NCBI GenBank assembly: GCA_017849585.1
Contig: JAFIGT010000010.1
Coordinates: forward strand, 62,001-126,000
Source: Verrucomicrobium sp.
Lineage (GTDB): Bacteria; Verrucomicrobiota; Verrucomicrobiia; Methylacidiphilales; UBA1321
Length of the DNA stretch: 64,000 bases
Direction of reading: 5' to 3'
The notes under the pieces are model-generated. The model did no database searches, was not told the DNA's origin, and saw only the letters and a program-made list of their open reading frames with translations. Below, one piece after another: positions 27,400 to 37,219 of this stretch. Position 1 is the first letter of the stretch. Each line of letters opens with the position of its first letter. The position numbers and the translations under genes were made by a program.

Positions 27400-29670
27400 A
27401 TGTATTTGACGATGTCCCATTGCCGGGTTGGCTTGTTGTCGGGTGTCTTGCTGCTCGGACTACGCAGTCTGGCGGTGAATGCCGCGCCGGAGTGGTCACC
27501 CTCTGCGGCGGAAGGCTGGAAGCCGGTCGTTCTCGAGGATTTGCTGGTCAAGGAAGGGAGCGCGCTCGATTTTTCCAATCTGGTCGAGCCCGGTCCGGCG
27601 GGCAAGCATGGCAAGCTGCAGATCAACGCGGCGGGTCAATTCGTCTTTGAAAAGCAGCCGGGCAAGCCGGTGCGCTTTTTCTCCTGTTCGAACCCGATGG
27701 AATATTGGGCTCCGGAAACTCCGGAGGAGATCGCTGAGTACGCGAAGCAGGTGCGGCTCGCGGGATATAATTGTTTCCGCGCGCATTATCTCGATCTGAT
27801 GTTGATGATCGACACCGATACCGATCACGTGCCGAATCCGAAGCAATTCCAGCGCTGGGATCGGCTCGCGGCGGAATTGAAGAAGCAGGGGGTGTATCTT
27901 TACGTCGATATTTCCTCGATCTGGTATTCTTACTACGGCAACAAGGTGCGCGGAAAAGCGTGGGGACCCGAAGGCCGGAAGGTGAATCTCACCGGGCGGA
28001 TGTACTGGGAGCCAGCGGCGCGCGAGCATTGGGCCAAGGGGGCGCGGCTGTTGCTGGAGCATGTGAATCCTTACACGGGGATGGCGCTCAAGGATGATCC
28101 GCAAGTGATCATTTTCGGTCTGCGCAACGAGGCGGGCATTCATTTTTCCCTCACGCACTATAACAAGAATCGCGAGCAGGAGTTGGGTTTGATCGGTCCT
28201 TTCCGCACGTGGCTGCAGAAACGCTACCAGACGATCGAGGCCTTGAATAAAGCGTGGCGCCTTGCCACGCCGTACGCGGATTTCGCAGCGATTCCGTTCC
28301 CGGCCCGCGAAGGCGTTGCTCCGGCGACGGCCGACTTGCAGCGGTTCATTGTCGATACCGAGCTGGAGTTGCTGAGGTGGATGAAAAGCGAGATTCAAAA
28401 AATCGGCACGCACGCGCTGATCCAGGATTACAACGTCGGCGTAGCCTTCGGGAATAATCTGACCCGTTCTGCTCTGCCGATGGTGGAGACGCATTCTTAC
28501 CACGATCATCCGTCAGCTTATATCAGTGCAGGCTCCACGATGGCGAACGAAAGTGCCGCGTCCATGGGCATGGCCTATGTCTCGTGGGCGAATGAAGTGC
28601 AGCAACTGGATCGTCCGTTCATCGTGACCGAGTGGGGTTATCCGTACTGGAACCAATGGCGGTATGAGGCGGGCTTGTCCGCTCCGGCGTATGGAGCGTT
28701 GCAAGGCTGGCAGATGTTGAATCATTCGCACGAGCCGATTCATTTGCAGGCGAGGACGACGTTGCGGCCGTTCAAGATTCCGCACGACCCGCCCGAAAAA
28801 ATCGCGGAACGCATGGCGGTCCTGCTTTTCGCTCGTGGCGACGTATCGCCCTCGACGCACACGGTGGAAGTGAAGATTGATCCCGAGGGCGTTTTCTCCC
28901 GCTGGGGCGGCGATGGTTACATGCCATTGGCGATACGCCGACTCACGCTGTTGCTGCACTCCGGCATTCGCGTGGTGAGTTTTTCCTCCTCATTAACCGG
29001 AGCTCCGATCCAGGTGGACGCGTCGTTGCGGATTCATCCCACGGCACAGGCACTCGTTTGGGAGGATGATCCCGAGGCGAAGGAAACGCCGAACGTCGTG
29101 GCCATGGTGGAGGCGTTGAAGAAACGGAAGCTGCTTCCCGCGTCGAATCGCACCGACGCTGCCGCCGGAATTTTCCAGAGCGACACGGGACAGCTCACGC
29201 TCGATACGACGCGGAAGATCATGACCGTCGACACGCCGCGCAGTCAGGCGGCAGCGCTTCCGATGGGCAGCGCCCCGGTCAAATTGAAGGAGGTGGACAT
29301 CGCCAATCAGGGTGAGTCAGCGAGCTTCTTTGTCGGATCGCTCGATGCGGTGCCGCTGGTTGAGAGCAAACGTCTGTTGATCCTGAGCGTCGGGGACGCG
29401 ATTAATAGCGGCGCGGTGTTCACCGACAAGAACCGCAAGGTGCTCAAGGAGCTGGGGTCCTTTCCGATTCTCGCGAAATCGATCCGGGCCGAGATCGTGC
29501 TGCGGCGTCCCATGGCGAAGAATGCGAAGGTGCGACTCTGGGCGCTGGCGTTCAATGGCGATCGACTCAAGGAAGTGCCGGTTCAAGTCACGCCGGATCA
29601 AATCAAAATCCAGTTGAACACAACGGAAGAGCCCCATCCGATTTTTCAATACGAGCTGGTCGTGGAGTGA
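27400..29670 (+). CDS. Secreted clan GH-A glycosidase (GH5-like)
   Basis: 756 residues with an N-terminal signal peptide (about 1-28). A short beta domain leads into a (beta/alpha)8 barrel. Acid/base Glu lies in GLRNEAGIHF (N-E motif) and the nucleophile Glu in PFIVTEWGYPYW, both standard for clan GH-A. The beta-rich C-terminal part (about 440-756) is unassigned. It is clearly paralogous to the larger protein at 45561, sharing GSALDFS, QFVFEK and LLLEHVNPYTG. The pseudopilin gene starts 4 nt after its stop, with the ribosome site GGAG inside this gene. Substrate likely a beta- or alpha-linked polysaccharide; no family number beyond GH5-like can be given. Confidence 0.85.
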   Translation: MYLTMSHCRVGLLSGVLLLGLRSLAVNAAPEWSPSAAEGWKPVVLEDLLVKEGSALDFSNLVEPGPAGKHGKLQINAAGQFVFEKQPGKPVRFFSCSNPMEYWAPETPEEIAEYAKQVRLAGYNCFRAHYLDLMLMIDTDTDHVPNPKQFQRWDRLAAELKKQGVYLYVDISSIWYSYYGNKVRGKAWGPEGRKVNLTGRMYWEPAAREHWAKGARLLLEHVNPYTGMALKDDPQVIIFGLRNEAGIHFSLTHYNKNREQELGLIGPFRTWLQKRYQTIEALNKAWRLATPYADFAAIPFPAREGVAPATADLQRFIVDTELELLRWMKSEIQKIGTHALIQDYNVGVAFGNNLTRSALPMVETHSYHDHPSAYISAGSTMANESAASMGMAYVSWANEVQQLDRPFIVTEWGYPYWNQWRYEAGLSAPAYGALQGWQMLNHSHEPIHLQARTTLRPFKIPHDPPEKIAERMAVLLFARGDVSPSTHTVEVKIDPEGVFSRWGGDGYMPLAIRRLTLLLHSGIRVVSFSSSLTGAPIQVDASLRIHPTAQALVWEDDPEAKETPNVVAMVEALKKRKLLPASNRTDAAAGIFQSDTGQLTLDTTRKIMTVDTPRSQAAALPMGSAPVKLKEVDIANQGESASFFVGSLDAVPLVESKRLLILSVGDAINSGAVFTDKNRKVLKELGSFPILAKSIRAEIVLRRPMAKNAKVRLWALAFNGDRLKEVPVQVTPDQIKIQLNTTEEPHPIFQYELVVE

Positions 29671-29674
29671 TGTT

Positions 29675-30307
29675 ATGAACGAGATCGTCCACCGCAAAAA
29701 AAGGAATGCCTTCACGTTGACCGAGTTGTTGGTGGTTGTCGCGATCATTGGGGTCTTGATGGCGGCGCTGTTGCCCATGTTGAAAAAGGCCATGGAGATG
29801 ACGCGGCAGACGAAATGCGCCTCCAATCTGAAGCAAATCGGGGTGGTCATGAATTTGTTTGCCAGCGACAACAACGAGCGTTATCCCGCCGCGTTTGGCG
29901 ACAGCATGAACACGGTGAACTTGACCTGGATGTGGCAGCTCAAGAGTTATCTGGGGTTGCCGGAAAATTCCATGGGGATGTCGCCCCTGCCGCGCGCGGC
30001 GGGCGTTCTGATCTGCCCCTCGCTGAAGCAGGTGACCGTGCGCGATGCGTCCTACGCCGAGAATAATTTCATGACGTCGAACTCCGGGCGAATCTGGCGT
30101 TACAGCCGACTGACAATTCCGCAGTCCACCACGATTATCATCGCTGAGATTTCCGCCAACGCCGACGCCTATTCGCCGATCAGCGGCGGTCCCGTCACCC
30201 GCCGTCATCCCGGTCCTTCTGCGAATTATCTTTTTGCGGATGGCCACGTGGAGAGTTTCAAGGATCTCATCCCCGCTACGGACAAACGGTGGGAACCTGA
30301 TCTGTAG
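29675..30307 (+). CDS. Pseudopilin with H-X10-DG box
   Basis: 210 residues of the type IV pilin-like/DUF1559-type group. The N-terminal segment NAFTLTELLVVVAIIGVL is the prepilin cleavage/membrane helix; the residue before Phe is Ala instead of Gly. The C-terminal box is H-PGPSANYLFA-DGH, one residue longer than the usual H-X9-DG. Processing would be by prepilin peptidase and use a type II-like machine not present in this window. Translation is probably coupled to the preceding glycosidase, 4 nt away. Function of this family in Verrucomicrobiota and Planctomycetota is unknown. Confidence 0.88.
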   Translation: MNEIVHRKKRNAFTLTELLVVVAIIGVLMAALLPMLKKAMEMTRQTKCASNLKQIGVVMNLFASDNNERYPAAFGDSMNTVNLTWMWQLKSYLGLPENSMGMSPLPRAAGVLICPSLKQVTVRDASYAENNFMTSNSGRIWRYSRLTIPQSTTIIIAEISANADAYSPISGGPVTRRHPGPSANYLFADGHVESFKDLIPATDKRWEPDL

Positions 30308-30329
30308 TAGATAACCAAGAGAATACCCC

Positions 30330-31631
30330 ATGCATGGAAGTCGTATCATGTGGCTGAGTTTACTTTGCTTGTTACAAATTTCGGTGAGCGGTGCAAAAGA
30401 CGTTCCCCGCGAGGTGGAGGTGCTGCACGAGGATAACTGGAAGCGCTTTGTTTATTCCAACGGCCTCGTGCTCGATTACGTGCCCGAGGGGGGCGAGAAG
30501 GGTTTTCCAACTGCCGAGGAATGTGCCGAGGGAAAGCCGAATGCGGTCTCGTGGTGGGCACCGGTCGAGAACGGAGCCTTCTTTACCGGGCTGTATCTGG
30601 ACGGTATTTGCCGTCGGTGGCAGCTGACGAATGCTGCGGAGGACAAGGCCAAGGCGCAGCGTTTGGTTTCAGGATTGATGCAATGCGCGTCGGTGGGAAA
30701 TACTCCGGGATTTGTCGCGCGCTTTGTGCTCGCGGACGGACGCAGTCACTACGGGCTGGGTTCGGACGATCAAACGGGGCCGTGGTTTTACGGTCTCTGG
30801 TGCTACGTCCGGTCCGGTATGGCCGACGCGGCAGAGAAGGAACGTGTGACGGCGAAGATGGTGGAAGTGGCCACGGCATTGAAAGCCCAGCGCTGGATGC
30901 TGCCGTGCAGTCCGGTGGGTGAGTTGCCGCCGGGACAATTTCGCGGCGGTTTCGGCGGAGCGGATTACCGCGCGGCGAGCCGGTTGCTGTTTGTGACGCG
31001 GGCGTTGTTTGAACTGACTGGCGATGCGCGTTGGCGGGCAGAGTATGACAAGGTGCGGGAAGAAAAACCGCCGGGCAGCGACAAGACTCGATTGCAAATC
31101 GTGGGGGAAGCGATGGCGGGCGACTTTGCGTTGTTGCCGATGTTGTCGAAGCAGCAGTTGTGGATTTTCATCAATTCGCAGGCGATGATCCGGGATTTGT
31201 ACGACATGGAAACCGATCCGGTCGTTCGTGGAATTTATTTGCAAACACTCCAATCCAATGCGCGAACGGTGCTGCCGCAGCTGGCGGAGAATACCATGGC
31301 GACGGATTGGACATCGGTGCCGTTCAATGCCGACTGGCGGGCGCTGAATGAGATTTGGACGGCTCAAAAAAGTTCGGACGAAGCGACGCAACTGGCGCAA
31401 AAACAATTCAAGCTCTGGAACAACAAGGGGCGCACTCTGGAAATCAAATCGCTGCGCGAGCCGGTTTGTGCGGCGTGGATCATCTTTCTCACCCCCAAGG
31501 AAGGCGGGGTAGAAGGTAATGCGGCGGAAATTTTCCAGCGCCTCGTGCGGCGCACCGATTGGAGGAGTGTTTCGTCCTCGTTCGGTGTGTTTGCCGAGGC
31601 GGCTTGGTACCGGATGCACTCCCGGGAGTGA
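30330..31631 (+). CDS. Secreted protein of unknown family, possible alpha/alpha barrel
   Basis: 433 residues with a signal peptide (about 1-22, ISVSGAKD cleavage region). The rest is helix-rich with conserved-looking tryptophan and glycine motifs (SWWAPVENGAFFTGLYLDG; TGPWFYGLWCYVRSGMAD; LPPGQFRGGFGGADYRAASR), reminiscent of (alpha/alpha)6 toroid hydrolases or lyases. I cannot name a family or catalytic residues. It is the last gene of the first glycan module, 22 nt after the pseudopilin, and probably part of the same transcript. A role in polysaccharide breakdown is inferred only from context. Confidence 0.6.
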   Translation: MHGSRIMWLSLLCLLQISVSGAKDVPREVEVLHEDNWKRFVYSNGLVLDYVPEGGEKGFPTAEECAEGKPNAVSWWAPVENGAFFTGLYLDGICRRWQLTNAAEDKAKAQRLVSGLMQCASVGNTPGFVARFVLADGRSHYGLGSDDQTGPWFYGLWCYVRSGMADAAEKERVTAKMVEVATALKAQRWMLPCSPVGELPPGQFRGGFGGADYRAASRLLFVTRALFELTGDARWRAEYDKVREEKPPGSDKTRLQIVGEAMAGDFALLPMLSKQQLWIFINSQAMIRDLYDMETDPVVRGIYLQTLQSNARTVLPQLAENTMATDWTSVPFNADWRALNEIWTAQKSSDEATQLAQKQFKLWNNKGRTLEIKSLREPVCAAWIIFLTPKEGGVEGNAAEIFQRLVRRTDWRSVSSSFGVFAEAAWYRMHSRE

Positions 31632-31657
31632 ATTGCAGGGGCGATCGAGAACAACTT

Positions 31658-33478
31658 TTAGAGAAGTTCGAGGCTGAGCTCATACCGCAGGAACGGTGTG
31701 ATGAGATAGATGCCGTTGAAGTGCTCGAGCACCGTCTGGCGGATTTCCCGGGCGAGTTCGAGACCGATGGCGGGGCCGTCTTTTTCATCCGCCGCGCGGA
31801 GCCGCTCGCGGACATTCTCGGGAATCTTGATGCCGGGCACTTCGTTGTGCAGGAATTCGGCGTTGCGGGAGTGGAGCAGCGGCATGACGCCGATGAAGAC
31901 CGGGACGCCGAGCGGCTTGAGCCGTTGCGCGGTCATCTTCGCGAGGGCGGGATCGAAGACCGGTTGTGTCATGACGTATTGCGCGCCGGCGGCGATTTTC
32001 ATCTCCAGCTTTTTGACCTGCGAGTCGAAGTTGAGGGCGTTCGGGTTGAAGGCGCAGCCGATCACGAACTTCGTCTGGCCGTTGAGCCCCTTGCCGACGG
32101 CATTCACACCGCGATTCATTCCGGCGATCAATTTGATCAGGCCCACCGAGTTCACATCGTAAACCGAGGTGGCTCCCGGATGATCGCCCACTTTGGCGGG
32201 ATCGCCACTGATCGCGAGGATGTGGCGGAAGCCGAGGATGCCGATGCCCATGAGTTCGGACTGGATGCCGAGGAGATTGCGATCGCGGCAGGCGAGGTGA
32301 AGCAAGGGCGTGATGCCCACTTTTTCGCGGAGCAGCACGGCGGCGGCGAAATTGCTCACACGCAGGATGGCGAGGGAGTTGTCGGCGAGGGTGACGGCGG
32401 CGGCTCCGGCGTCCTTGAGGGCTTGCGCGCCCGTGAGGAACTTGTCCATCGAGAGCGTCTTGGGCGAATCGAGTTCGACGATGCTGACGACCTTGTGCTT
32501 CACCTGATCGAGCAGTGATTCTTCCTCGCTCTCCACAGTGGCGGGAGCGGCGGTCTTGCCGGTGACGGTCACACGCGATTTCGTCCGCGCGGCTTTCTGG
32601 CGCACCGGTTTCAATTCCTTGGCAGCTTCGGCGAGTGCGGCAATGTGCGCGGGCGTGGTGCCGTAATCGCCACCGATGAGGTTGGCTCCTTCCGCGACGA
32701 AGCGGGGCAGATTTTCTGCAAAGTATTCGGGGCTCGCTTCGTAGTTGAAGCGGCCCTCATAGAAGGCCGGCTTGCCCGCGTTGGGATAAACGGCGATGCG
32801 GTCGTCGATACCGACTTCGATGCCGGAGAGGAGATAGAGACTGGCCTGAATGCCGACCGTGCCGTTGATGCCGACGATGTCGGCTCCGGCTTCGCGCAGT
32901 TTTTTCCACGCGGTGGCGAGGTCTTGACCCGAGGCGAGGCGGCCTTCCTCGCTGACGGCGAGGGCGGTGCAGACCGGGATGTTGGACAGATTCTGGAAGA
33001 CGTCGAGCGCGAGCAGCAGTTCGGAGAGATCGGTGAACGTTTCCAGCGAGATGTAATTCACGCCACCATCCAGCAGCGCGCCGATTTGCTCGCGGAAGAA
33101 GGCCTTGCGGTCGCTCTCGCTCAGGGGCGGATCGGTCGGACGCAGGGAGAGGGGGCCGACGGAGCCTCCGACGAACACGTTCTTGCCCTTCGCGGCGTCG
33201 ACGGCGAGACGGGCCGCGCGCCAGTTGATCTCGTTGACCTTGTCTTCGAGGCCGAACCGGGAGAGGCGGAATTTGTTCGCGCCAAAGCTATTGGTCTCAA
33301 TGATATGAGCGCCCGCGCCGATATATTCTTCATAGACCCGGGTGACCAGTTCTGGTTGTTGGAGGTTGGCTTCCTCCAGACAATGGTCAGACCCGATGCC
33401 GAGCGAGTACAGGTATGTCCCCGTCGCACCATCCCCAATCAGAATCCGATCTTCCAGAGCGTCTATTAGATTTGCCAT
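31658..33478 (-). CDS. Homocysteine S-methyltransferase / MTHFR fusion
   Basis: 606 residues from the ATG at 33478; the frame to 33517 adds a non-conserved leader. The N-terminal domain (about 1-290) is the homocysteine S-methyltransferase fold (DGATGTYLYSLGI; SFGANKFRLSRFGLED). The C-terminal domain (about 325-606) is methylenetetrahydrofolate reductase (LLHLACRDRNLLGIQSELMG; ILAISGDPAKVGDHPGA; AQYVMTQPVFDP). In the first domain the zinc cysteines are absent: the G-x-N-C motif reads GING (G206) and the G-G-C-C-G motif reads GGDYG (D271, Y272). YitJ-type fusions normally keep these, so methyl transfer is questionable while the reductase looks intact. Confidence 0.88.
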   Translation of the reverse strand: MANLIDALEDRILIGDGATGTYLYSLGIGSDHCLEEANLQQPELVTRVYEEYIGAGAHIIETNSFGANKFRLSRFGLEDKVNEINWRAARLAVDAAKGKNVFVGGSVGPLSLRPTDPPLSESDRKAFFREQIGALLDGGVNYISLETFTDLSELLLALDVFQNLSNIPVCTALAVSEEGRLASGQDLATAWKKLREAGADIVGINGTVGIQASLYLLSGIEVGIDDRIAVYPNAGKPAFYEGRFNYEASPEYFAENLPRFVAEGANLIGGDYGTTPAHIAALAEAAKELKPVRQKAARTKSRVTVTGKTAAPATVESEEESLLDQVKHKVVSIVELDSPKTLSMDKFLTGAQALKDAGAAAVTLADNSLAILRVSNFAAAVLLREKVGITPLLHLACRDRNLLGIQSELMGIGILGFRHILAISGDPAKVGDHPGATSVYDVNSVGLIKLIAGMNRGVNAVGKGLNGQTKFVIGCAFNPNALNFDSQVKKLEMKIAAGAQYVMTQPVFDPALAKMTAQRLKPLGVPVFIGVMPLLHSRNAEFLHNEVPGIKIPENVRERLRAADEKDGPAIGLELAREIRQTVLEHFNGIYLITPFLRYELSLELL

Positions 33479-33507
33479 CGCGTAGTGAAAGTGGCACTTT
33501 GCGGCCT

Positions 33508-34551
33508 GTGACGCCAAGTAAAAATTTACCGTATTCTACTGGCAATGCCGAGATGGATAAGCGTATCCGCGAACTTTTACGCGATTGGGGCGTGGAAGGA
33601 CACAGCCAGGATTTCTTCGAAATGGTCGTTTCTGTGCTGAAATTGGCCCAGCAAAAGCCCTCTACCGCTGATCTGCGGCTCTTTAATAACTCACTGAAGG
33701 AGATGCGCTATGCGCACAAGATTTTCACTCCTTTCGACAACGTCAAGAAGGTGACCGTCTTCGGCTCCGCCCGGACGTACCCCACCACGGCGGAATACAA
33801 GGCCGCGCATGATTTCACGGAGTTGATGACGAAAAATAACTTCATGACCATCACCGGTGGCGGCGGGGGGATCATGGGGGCGGCGCAAGCCGGAGCCGGA
33901 CGCGAGCATAGCTTTGGGCTGAACATCCGGTTGCCCTTCGAGCAGAAGCCGAATCCGACGATCGACGGCGATCCGAAGCTGATCAACTTCCGCTACTTTT
34001 TCACCCGCAAACTGAACTTTGTCCGCCAGACACACGCCATCGCCCTTTTTCCCGGAGGATTCGGCACGATGGATGAGGGCTTCGAAGCGCTCACCCTGCT
34101 GCAAACCGGCAAGGGTCGGCTCATGCCGGTTGTCTTCATCGATGCACCCGGCGGCAATTTCTGGCGCACGTTCGAGCATTATCTTCGCGAGCATTTGCTG
34201 CGCGACGGCTGGATTTCGCCGTGGGACTTCGACCTGTTCAAGATCACGGATGATGTGGAGGATGCCTGCCACGAGATTGTCCATTTCTACCACAATTTCC
34301 ACTCGTACCGCTTCGTCGGCGACTTGCTCGTTGTTCGCGTCCTGCGCGCTCTGCCGGAGGAGGCGCTCGTCTCCTTGAAACATGACTTCGCCGATATTAT
34401 TGTACCCGATGGACGGGTCTACATGTCGGAACCGCATCCGGCGGAAGCGAACGAACCGGAACTCGCGCATCTGCCTCGGCTGTGTGTTGATTTTGACCGG
34501 ATCAGCTTTGGCCGCTTCCGCAAGATGGTGGACCGGATTAACGAGTATTGA
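33508..34551 (+). CDS. LOG-family Rossmann protein (TIGR00730-like)
   Basis: 347 residues from GTG 33508, chosen because LPYSTGNAEMDKRIRELL looks conserved and the longer frame would overlap the divergent fusion gene; ATG 33553 is the alternative. Typical LOG features are VTVFGSARTYP, MTITGGGGGIMGAA and the phosphate-binding FPGGFGTMDEGFEAL. Proteins of this family are cytokinin-riboside-monophosphate phosphoribohydrolases or related nucleotide hydrolases, and this longer form has an N-terminal helical extension and C-terminal tail. Followed, with the stop next to an alternative start, by the L,D-transpeptidase gene. Exact substrate unknown. Confidence 0.85.
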   Translation: MTPSKNLPYSTGNAEMDKRIRELLRDWGVEGHSQDFFEMVVSVLKLAQQKPSTADLRLFNNSLKEMRYAHKIFTPFDNVKKVTVFGSARTYPTTAEYKAAHDFTELMTKNNFMTITGGGGGIMGAAQAGAGREHSFGLNIRLPFEQKPNPTIDGDPKLINFRYFFTRKLNFVRQTHAIALFPGGFGTMDEGFEALTLLQTGKGRLMPVVFIDAPGGNFWRTFEHYLREHLLRDGWISPWDFDLFKITDDVEDACHEIVHFYHNFHSYRFVGDLLVVRVLRALPEEALVSLKHDFADIIVPDGRVYMSEPHPAEANEPELAHLPRLCVDFDRISFGRFRKMVDRINEY

Positions 34552-34568
34552 TTTTGGAAAGTCCCGCA

Positions 34569-35057
34569 ATGAGTGCTTCTCCTGACTTTACGAGCAACCG
34601 TCATTTCTACGTCGATGTTCCCGCGCAGAAAGTGCGGGTGATCACCGAGACGGGTTCGCTGCTCTGGGAAACCGATGTGAGCACTTCGCGCTACGGACTG
34701 GGCGAGCAGGAGGGCAGTCTGCGCACGCCGCGCGGCTGGTTCGAGGTGATCGAAAAGGTCGGAGACGGTGCTCCGCTGGGTACGGTATTTCAATCCCGGG
34801 TGCCGACCGGGGTTGTCTGGACGCCGAACTCCCCCATCGTCAGCGAGGATCTGGTGCTCACCCGCATCCTGTGGCTTCGCGGGCTGGAGCCGCATAATGC
34901 CAACACGCAACAACGCTACATCTATTTTCACGGCACCAATCACGAATCGCAAATCGGCACGCCGGGAAGCCATGGCTGCATCCGTTTACGCAATGCCGAC
35001 ATGGTCCAGCTTTTCGATTATGCCGTCATTGGCACGCGCGTGTTCATTTTGGAGTAA
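34569..35057 (+). CDS. YkuD-type L,D-transpeptidase, no signal peptide
   Basis: 162 residues from ATG 34569, which has GGAAAG upstream; a TTG at 34548 is the only alternative. The YkuD domain fills the protein: FYVDVPAQKVRVI at the start and the catalytic IYFHGTNHESQIG then SHGCIRL at the end, with the Cys nucleophile in SHGC. These enzymes make 3-3 peptidoglycan cross-links or attach lipoproteins. No export signal is visible, which is unusual for a periplasmic enzyme. Follows the LOG-family gene closely, so probably co-transcribed. Confidence 0.87.
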   Translation: MSASPDFTSNRHFYVDVPAQKVRVITETGSLLWETDVSTSRYGLGEQEGSLRTPRGWFEVIEKVGDGAPLGTVFQSRVPTGVVWTPNSPIVSEDLVLTRILWLRGLEPHNANTQQRYIYFHGTNHESQIGTPGSHGCIRLRNADMVQLFDYAVIGTRVFILE

Positions 35058-35180
35058 CCTAACCCAGCTCGCATTCCATCCTACCCTGTGGTAGAAATGT
35101 ATTGCGGGAATGGAAATAGCCGCCATTGTTTGGGGTTTGTTCATGTTCTAGTTGGTGCGAAATTAAACAGATTCGAATTT

Positions 35181-35876
35181 ATGCCTTCGCTGGTGTACAT
35201 TGCTGAGGATTCCCAGAATGTTGCTTACCCCTTGGGCAAAGCGGCCTTCACCATTGGCCGAAACAGCGATTCCAGCCTGCAACTGCCGAGCAGCCAGATT
35301 GCTCCCGAGCATGCCACCATCTATCTCGATGAGGGCCAGTATTATCTCCATGACAACGGGTCCGAGTATGGCAGCTACGTCAACGGCGAGCGCGTGACGC
35401 AGGTTCAGCTTAAGCACCATGATATCCTGCGTTTCGGGGAATACCGATTCCGCATGAATTTATTCGACGTGGTCGATCCCACACCGGCCACCAATCCGGC
35501 CAATATGGAGACGAGTCGTATCGATCTTCCTCCGGACCTCGTGCGACGCGCGACGCGGGGATTGCCCACCGTGGCCGATGTGCGCCGCGTGGTCGTCGAG
35601 TCGCGGCCCCAGTCCCTGAAAGCGGCGGAGACGTCGCAGATCGAACCGGCCGGATTGCCCAAAAAAGTTGTCCGGGCTGGCAAGCTCTCCGATTCCGCCG
35701 TGGTGAAACGATCGCCTGTGAGCGTTCGCATTCCCGGTGGCCCGGCCACCACGCCGTCACCGGATCTGGTGGTGAAGGAACCGCGTCGGCCCCTCCCCGC
35801 GTGGGCGTGGTTTGTTCTGGGGGCCATTCTGGCGGCTATCGTGACCGCTGCAGCGATGCATTTCCTGCGGAGTTGA
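35181..35876 (+). CDS. FHA-domain membrane protein
   Basis: 231 residues from ATG 35181; the frame opens at 35088 but the earlier 31 residues are not FHA-like. N-terminal FHA domain with GRNSDSSLQLPSS, APEHATI and NGSEYGSYVNGERV, which bind phospho-threonine peptides. A Pro/Ser/Arg-rich linker follows, and a C-terminal membrane helix (about 207-227, WAWFVLGAILAAIVTAAAM) anchors it, so the FHA domain faces the cytoplasm. No kinase gene is nearby. Partner unknown. Confidence 0.88.
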   Translation: MPSLVYIAEDSQNVAYPLGKAAFTIGRNSDSSLQLPSSQIAPEHATIYLDEGQYYLHDNGSEYGSYVNGERVTQVQLKHHDILRFGEYRFRMNLFDVVDPTPATNPANMETSRIDLPPDLVRRATRGLPTVADVRRVVVESRPQSLKAAETSQIEPAGLPKKVVRAGKLSDSAVVKRSPVSVRIPGGPATTPSPDLVVKEPRRPLPAWAWFVLGAILAAIVTAAAMHFLRS

Positions 35877-35923
35877 TGCGGGCCATTTGGGGCAAACCAG
35901 CTATGGAGTCAGCGTTACGCTGG

Positions 35924-37210
35924 CTAGGCGGCTTCCTTGTCCTGCTTGCGGCGGATGATGGGTGCCTTTTTGCCTTCGACGACGGAGCGATTGATGGTCA
36001 CTTCGGCGATGTCGTCGCGCGAGGGAAGTTCGTACATGAGGTCGAGAGTGACTTTCTCCAGCAGGGCGCGGAGGGCGCGGGCGCCGGTGCCTTTGCGGAT
36101 GGCGTCTTGAGCAAGGGCTTTGAGGGCGTCTTTGGTGAAGGTGAGTCCGACATTCTCCATCGCGAAAAGTTTCGTGTACTGCTTGATCAGCGCGTTCTTC
36201 GGCTCGGTCAGAACATTGATCAGATCTTCCTCGGTGAGTTCATCGAGGGCGGAGACGACCGGCAGGCGGCCGATGAATTCAGGGATGAGACCAAATGAGA
36301 TGAGATCTTCCGGTTCGCATTGACGGAGCGCGGCGTGGCTGACTTCCTCCGGGGTGGCGTCGGCGGAGGCGCCGGTAAAGCCGAGTGTCTTGCGGCCGAC
36401 GCGGCGCTGGATGATCTTGTCGAGGCCGACGAACGCTCCGCCGCAGATAAAGAGAATGCGGTCGGTGTTGATCTGGATGTATTCCTGATGCGGATGTTTG
36501 CGGCCGCCTTGGGGTGGGACGTTGCAGACGGTGCCTTCGAGAATTTTGAGCAGTCCTTGCTGGACGCCTTCGCCGGAGACGTCGCGTGTGATCGAGACGT
36601 TGTCCGTCTTGCGGCCGATCTTGTCGATCTCGTCGATGTAGACGATGCCGAGCTCGGCGCGCTTCACGTCGTAATCGGCGTTTTGGAGCAGGCGCAGTAC
36701 GATGGTTTCCACGTCTTCGCCGACGTAACCGGCTTCGGTGATGGTGGTGGCATCGGCGATGCAAAAGGGGACGTCGAGGATGCGGGCCAGGGTTTTGGCG
36801 AGGAGCGTTTTGCCCGAGCCAGTGGGGCCGATCAGCAGGATGTTGCTCTTCTCGATTTCCACATCGCTGGCGGTGCCGGTGTTGATGGGAATCTCGGTTT
36901 TGCCGGCATCCTTTTGTCCGGCGAGGATGCGCTTGTAATGATTGTGAACGGCGACGGCGAGGGTCTTCTTGGCTTGGTCTTGGCCGATGACGTGATTGTC
37001 GAGTTCGCGGCGGATCTCCATTGGTTTGGAGAGGCGGACTTCGGCGCCGGTGCGGCGGCTTTCCTCGCGGGTTTCCTTATCGAGGATGTTTTTACAAACC
37101 GTGATGCAGCTATCGCAAATATAGACGCCCGGCCCGGCGATGAGCTTTTTGACTTCTGCGTGGCTTTTGCCGCAGAAGGAGCACATCGTCAGATTGGCCG
37201 GGCGTGCCAT
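35924..37210 (-). CDS. clpX: ATP-dependent Clp protease ATPase ClpX
   Basis: 428 residues. The N-terminal zinc-binding domain has [11 protein letters not shown] and CDSCITVC. The AAA+ module contains Walker A GPTGSGKT (near 135), Walker [11 protein letters not shown], and the [19 protein letters not shown] loop. It unfolds substrates for ClpP, whose gene lies immediately upstream in the same transcript with 9 nt between them. Normal length and order tig-clpP-clpX. Confidence 0.97.
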   Translation of the reverse strand: MARPANLTMCSFCGKSHAEVKKLIAGPGVYICDSCITVCKNILDKETREESRRTGAEVRLSKPMEIRRELDNHVIGQDQAKKTLAVAVHNHYKRILAGQKDAGKTEIPINTGTASDVEIEKSNILLIGPTGSGKTLLAKTLARILDVPFCIADATTITEAGYVGEDVETIVLRLLQNADYDVKRAELGIVYIDEIDKIGRKTDNVSITRDVSGEGVQQGLLKILEGTVCNVPPQGGRKHPHQEYIQINTDRILFICGGAFVGLDKIIQRRVGRKTLGFTGASADATPEEVSHAALRQCEPEDLISFGLIPEFIGRLPVVSALDELTEEDLINVLTEPKNALIKQYTKLFAMENVGLTFTKDALKALAQDAIRKGTGARALRALLEKVTLDLMYELPSRDDIAEVTINRSVVEGKKAPIIRRKQDKEAA

Positions 37211-37219
37211 GTTTTTGAA

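Noticed and set aside
35088-35180. N-terminal extension of the FHA protein
   Set aside because: No family similarity; ATG 35181 starts the FHA domain directly.
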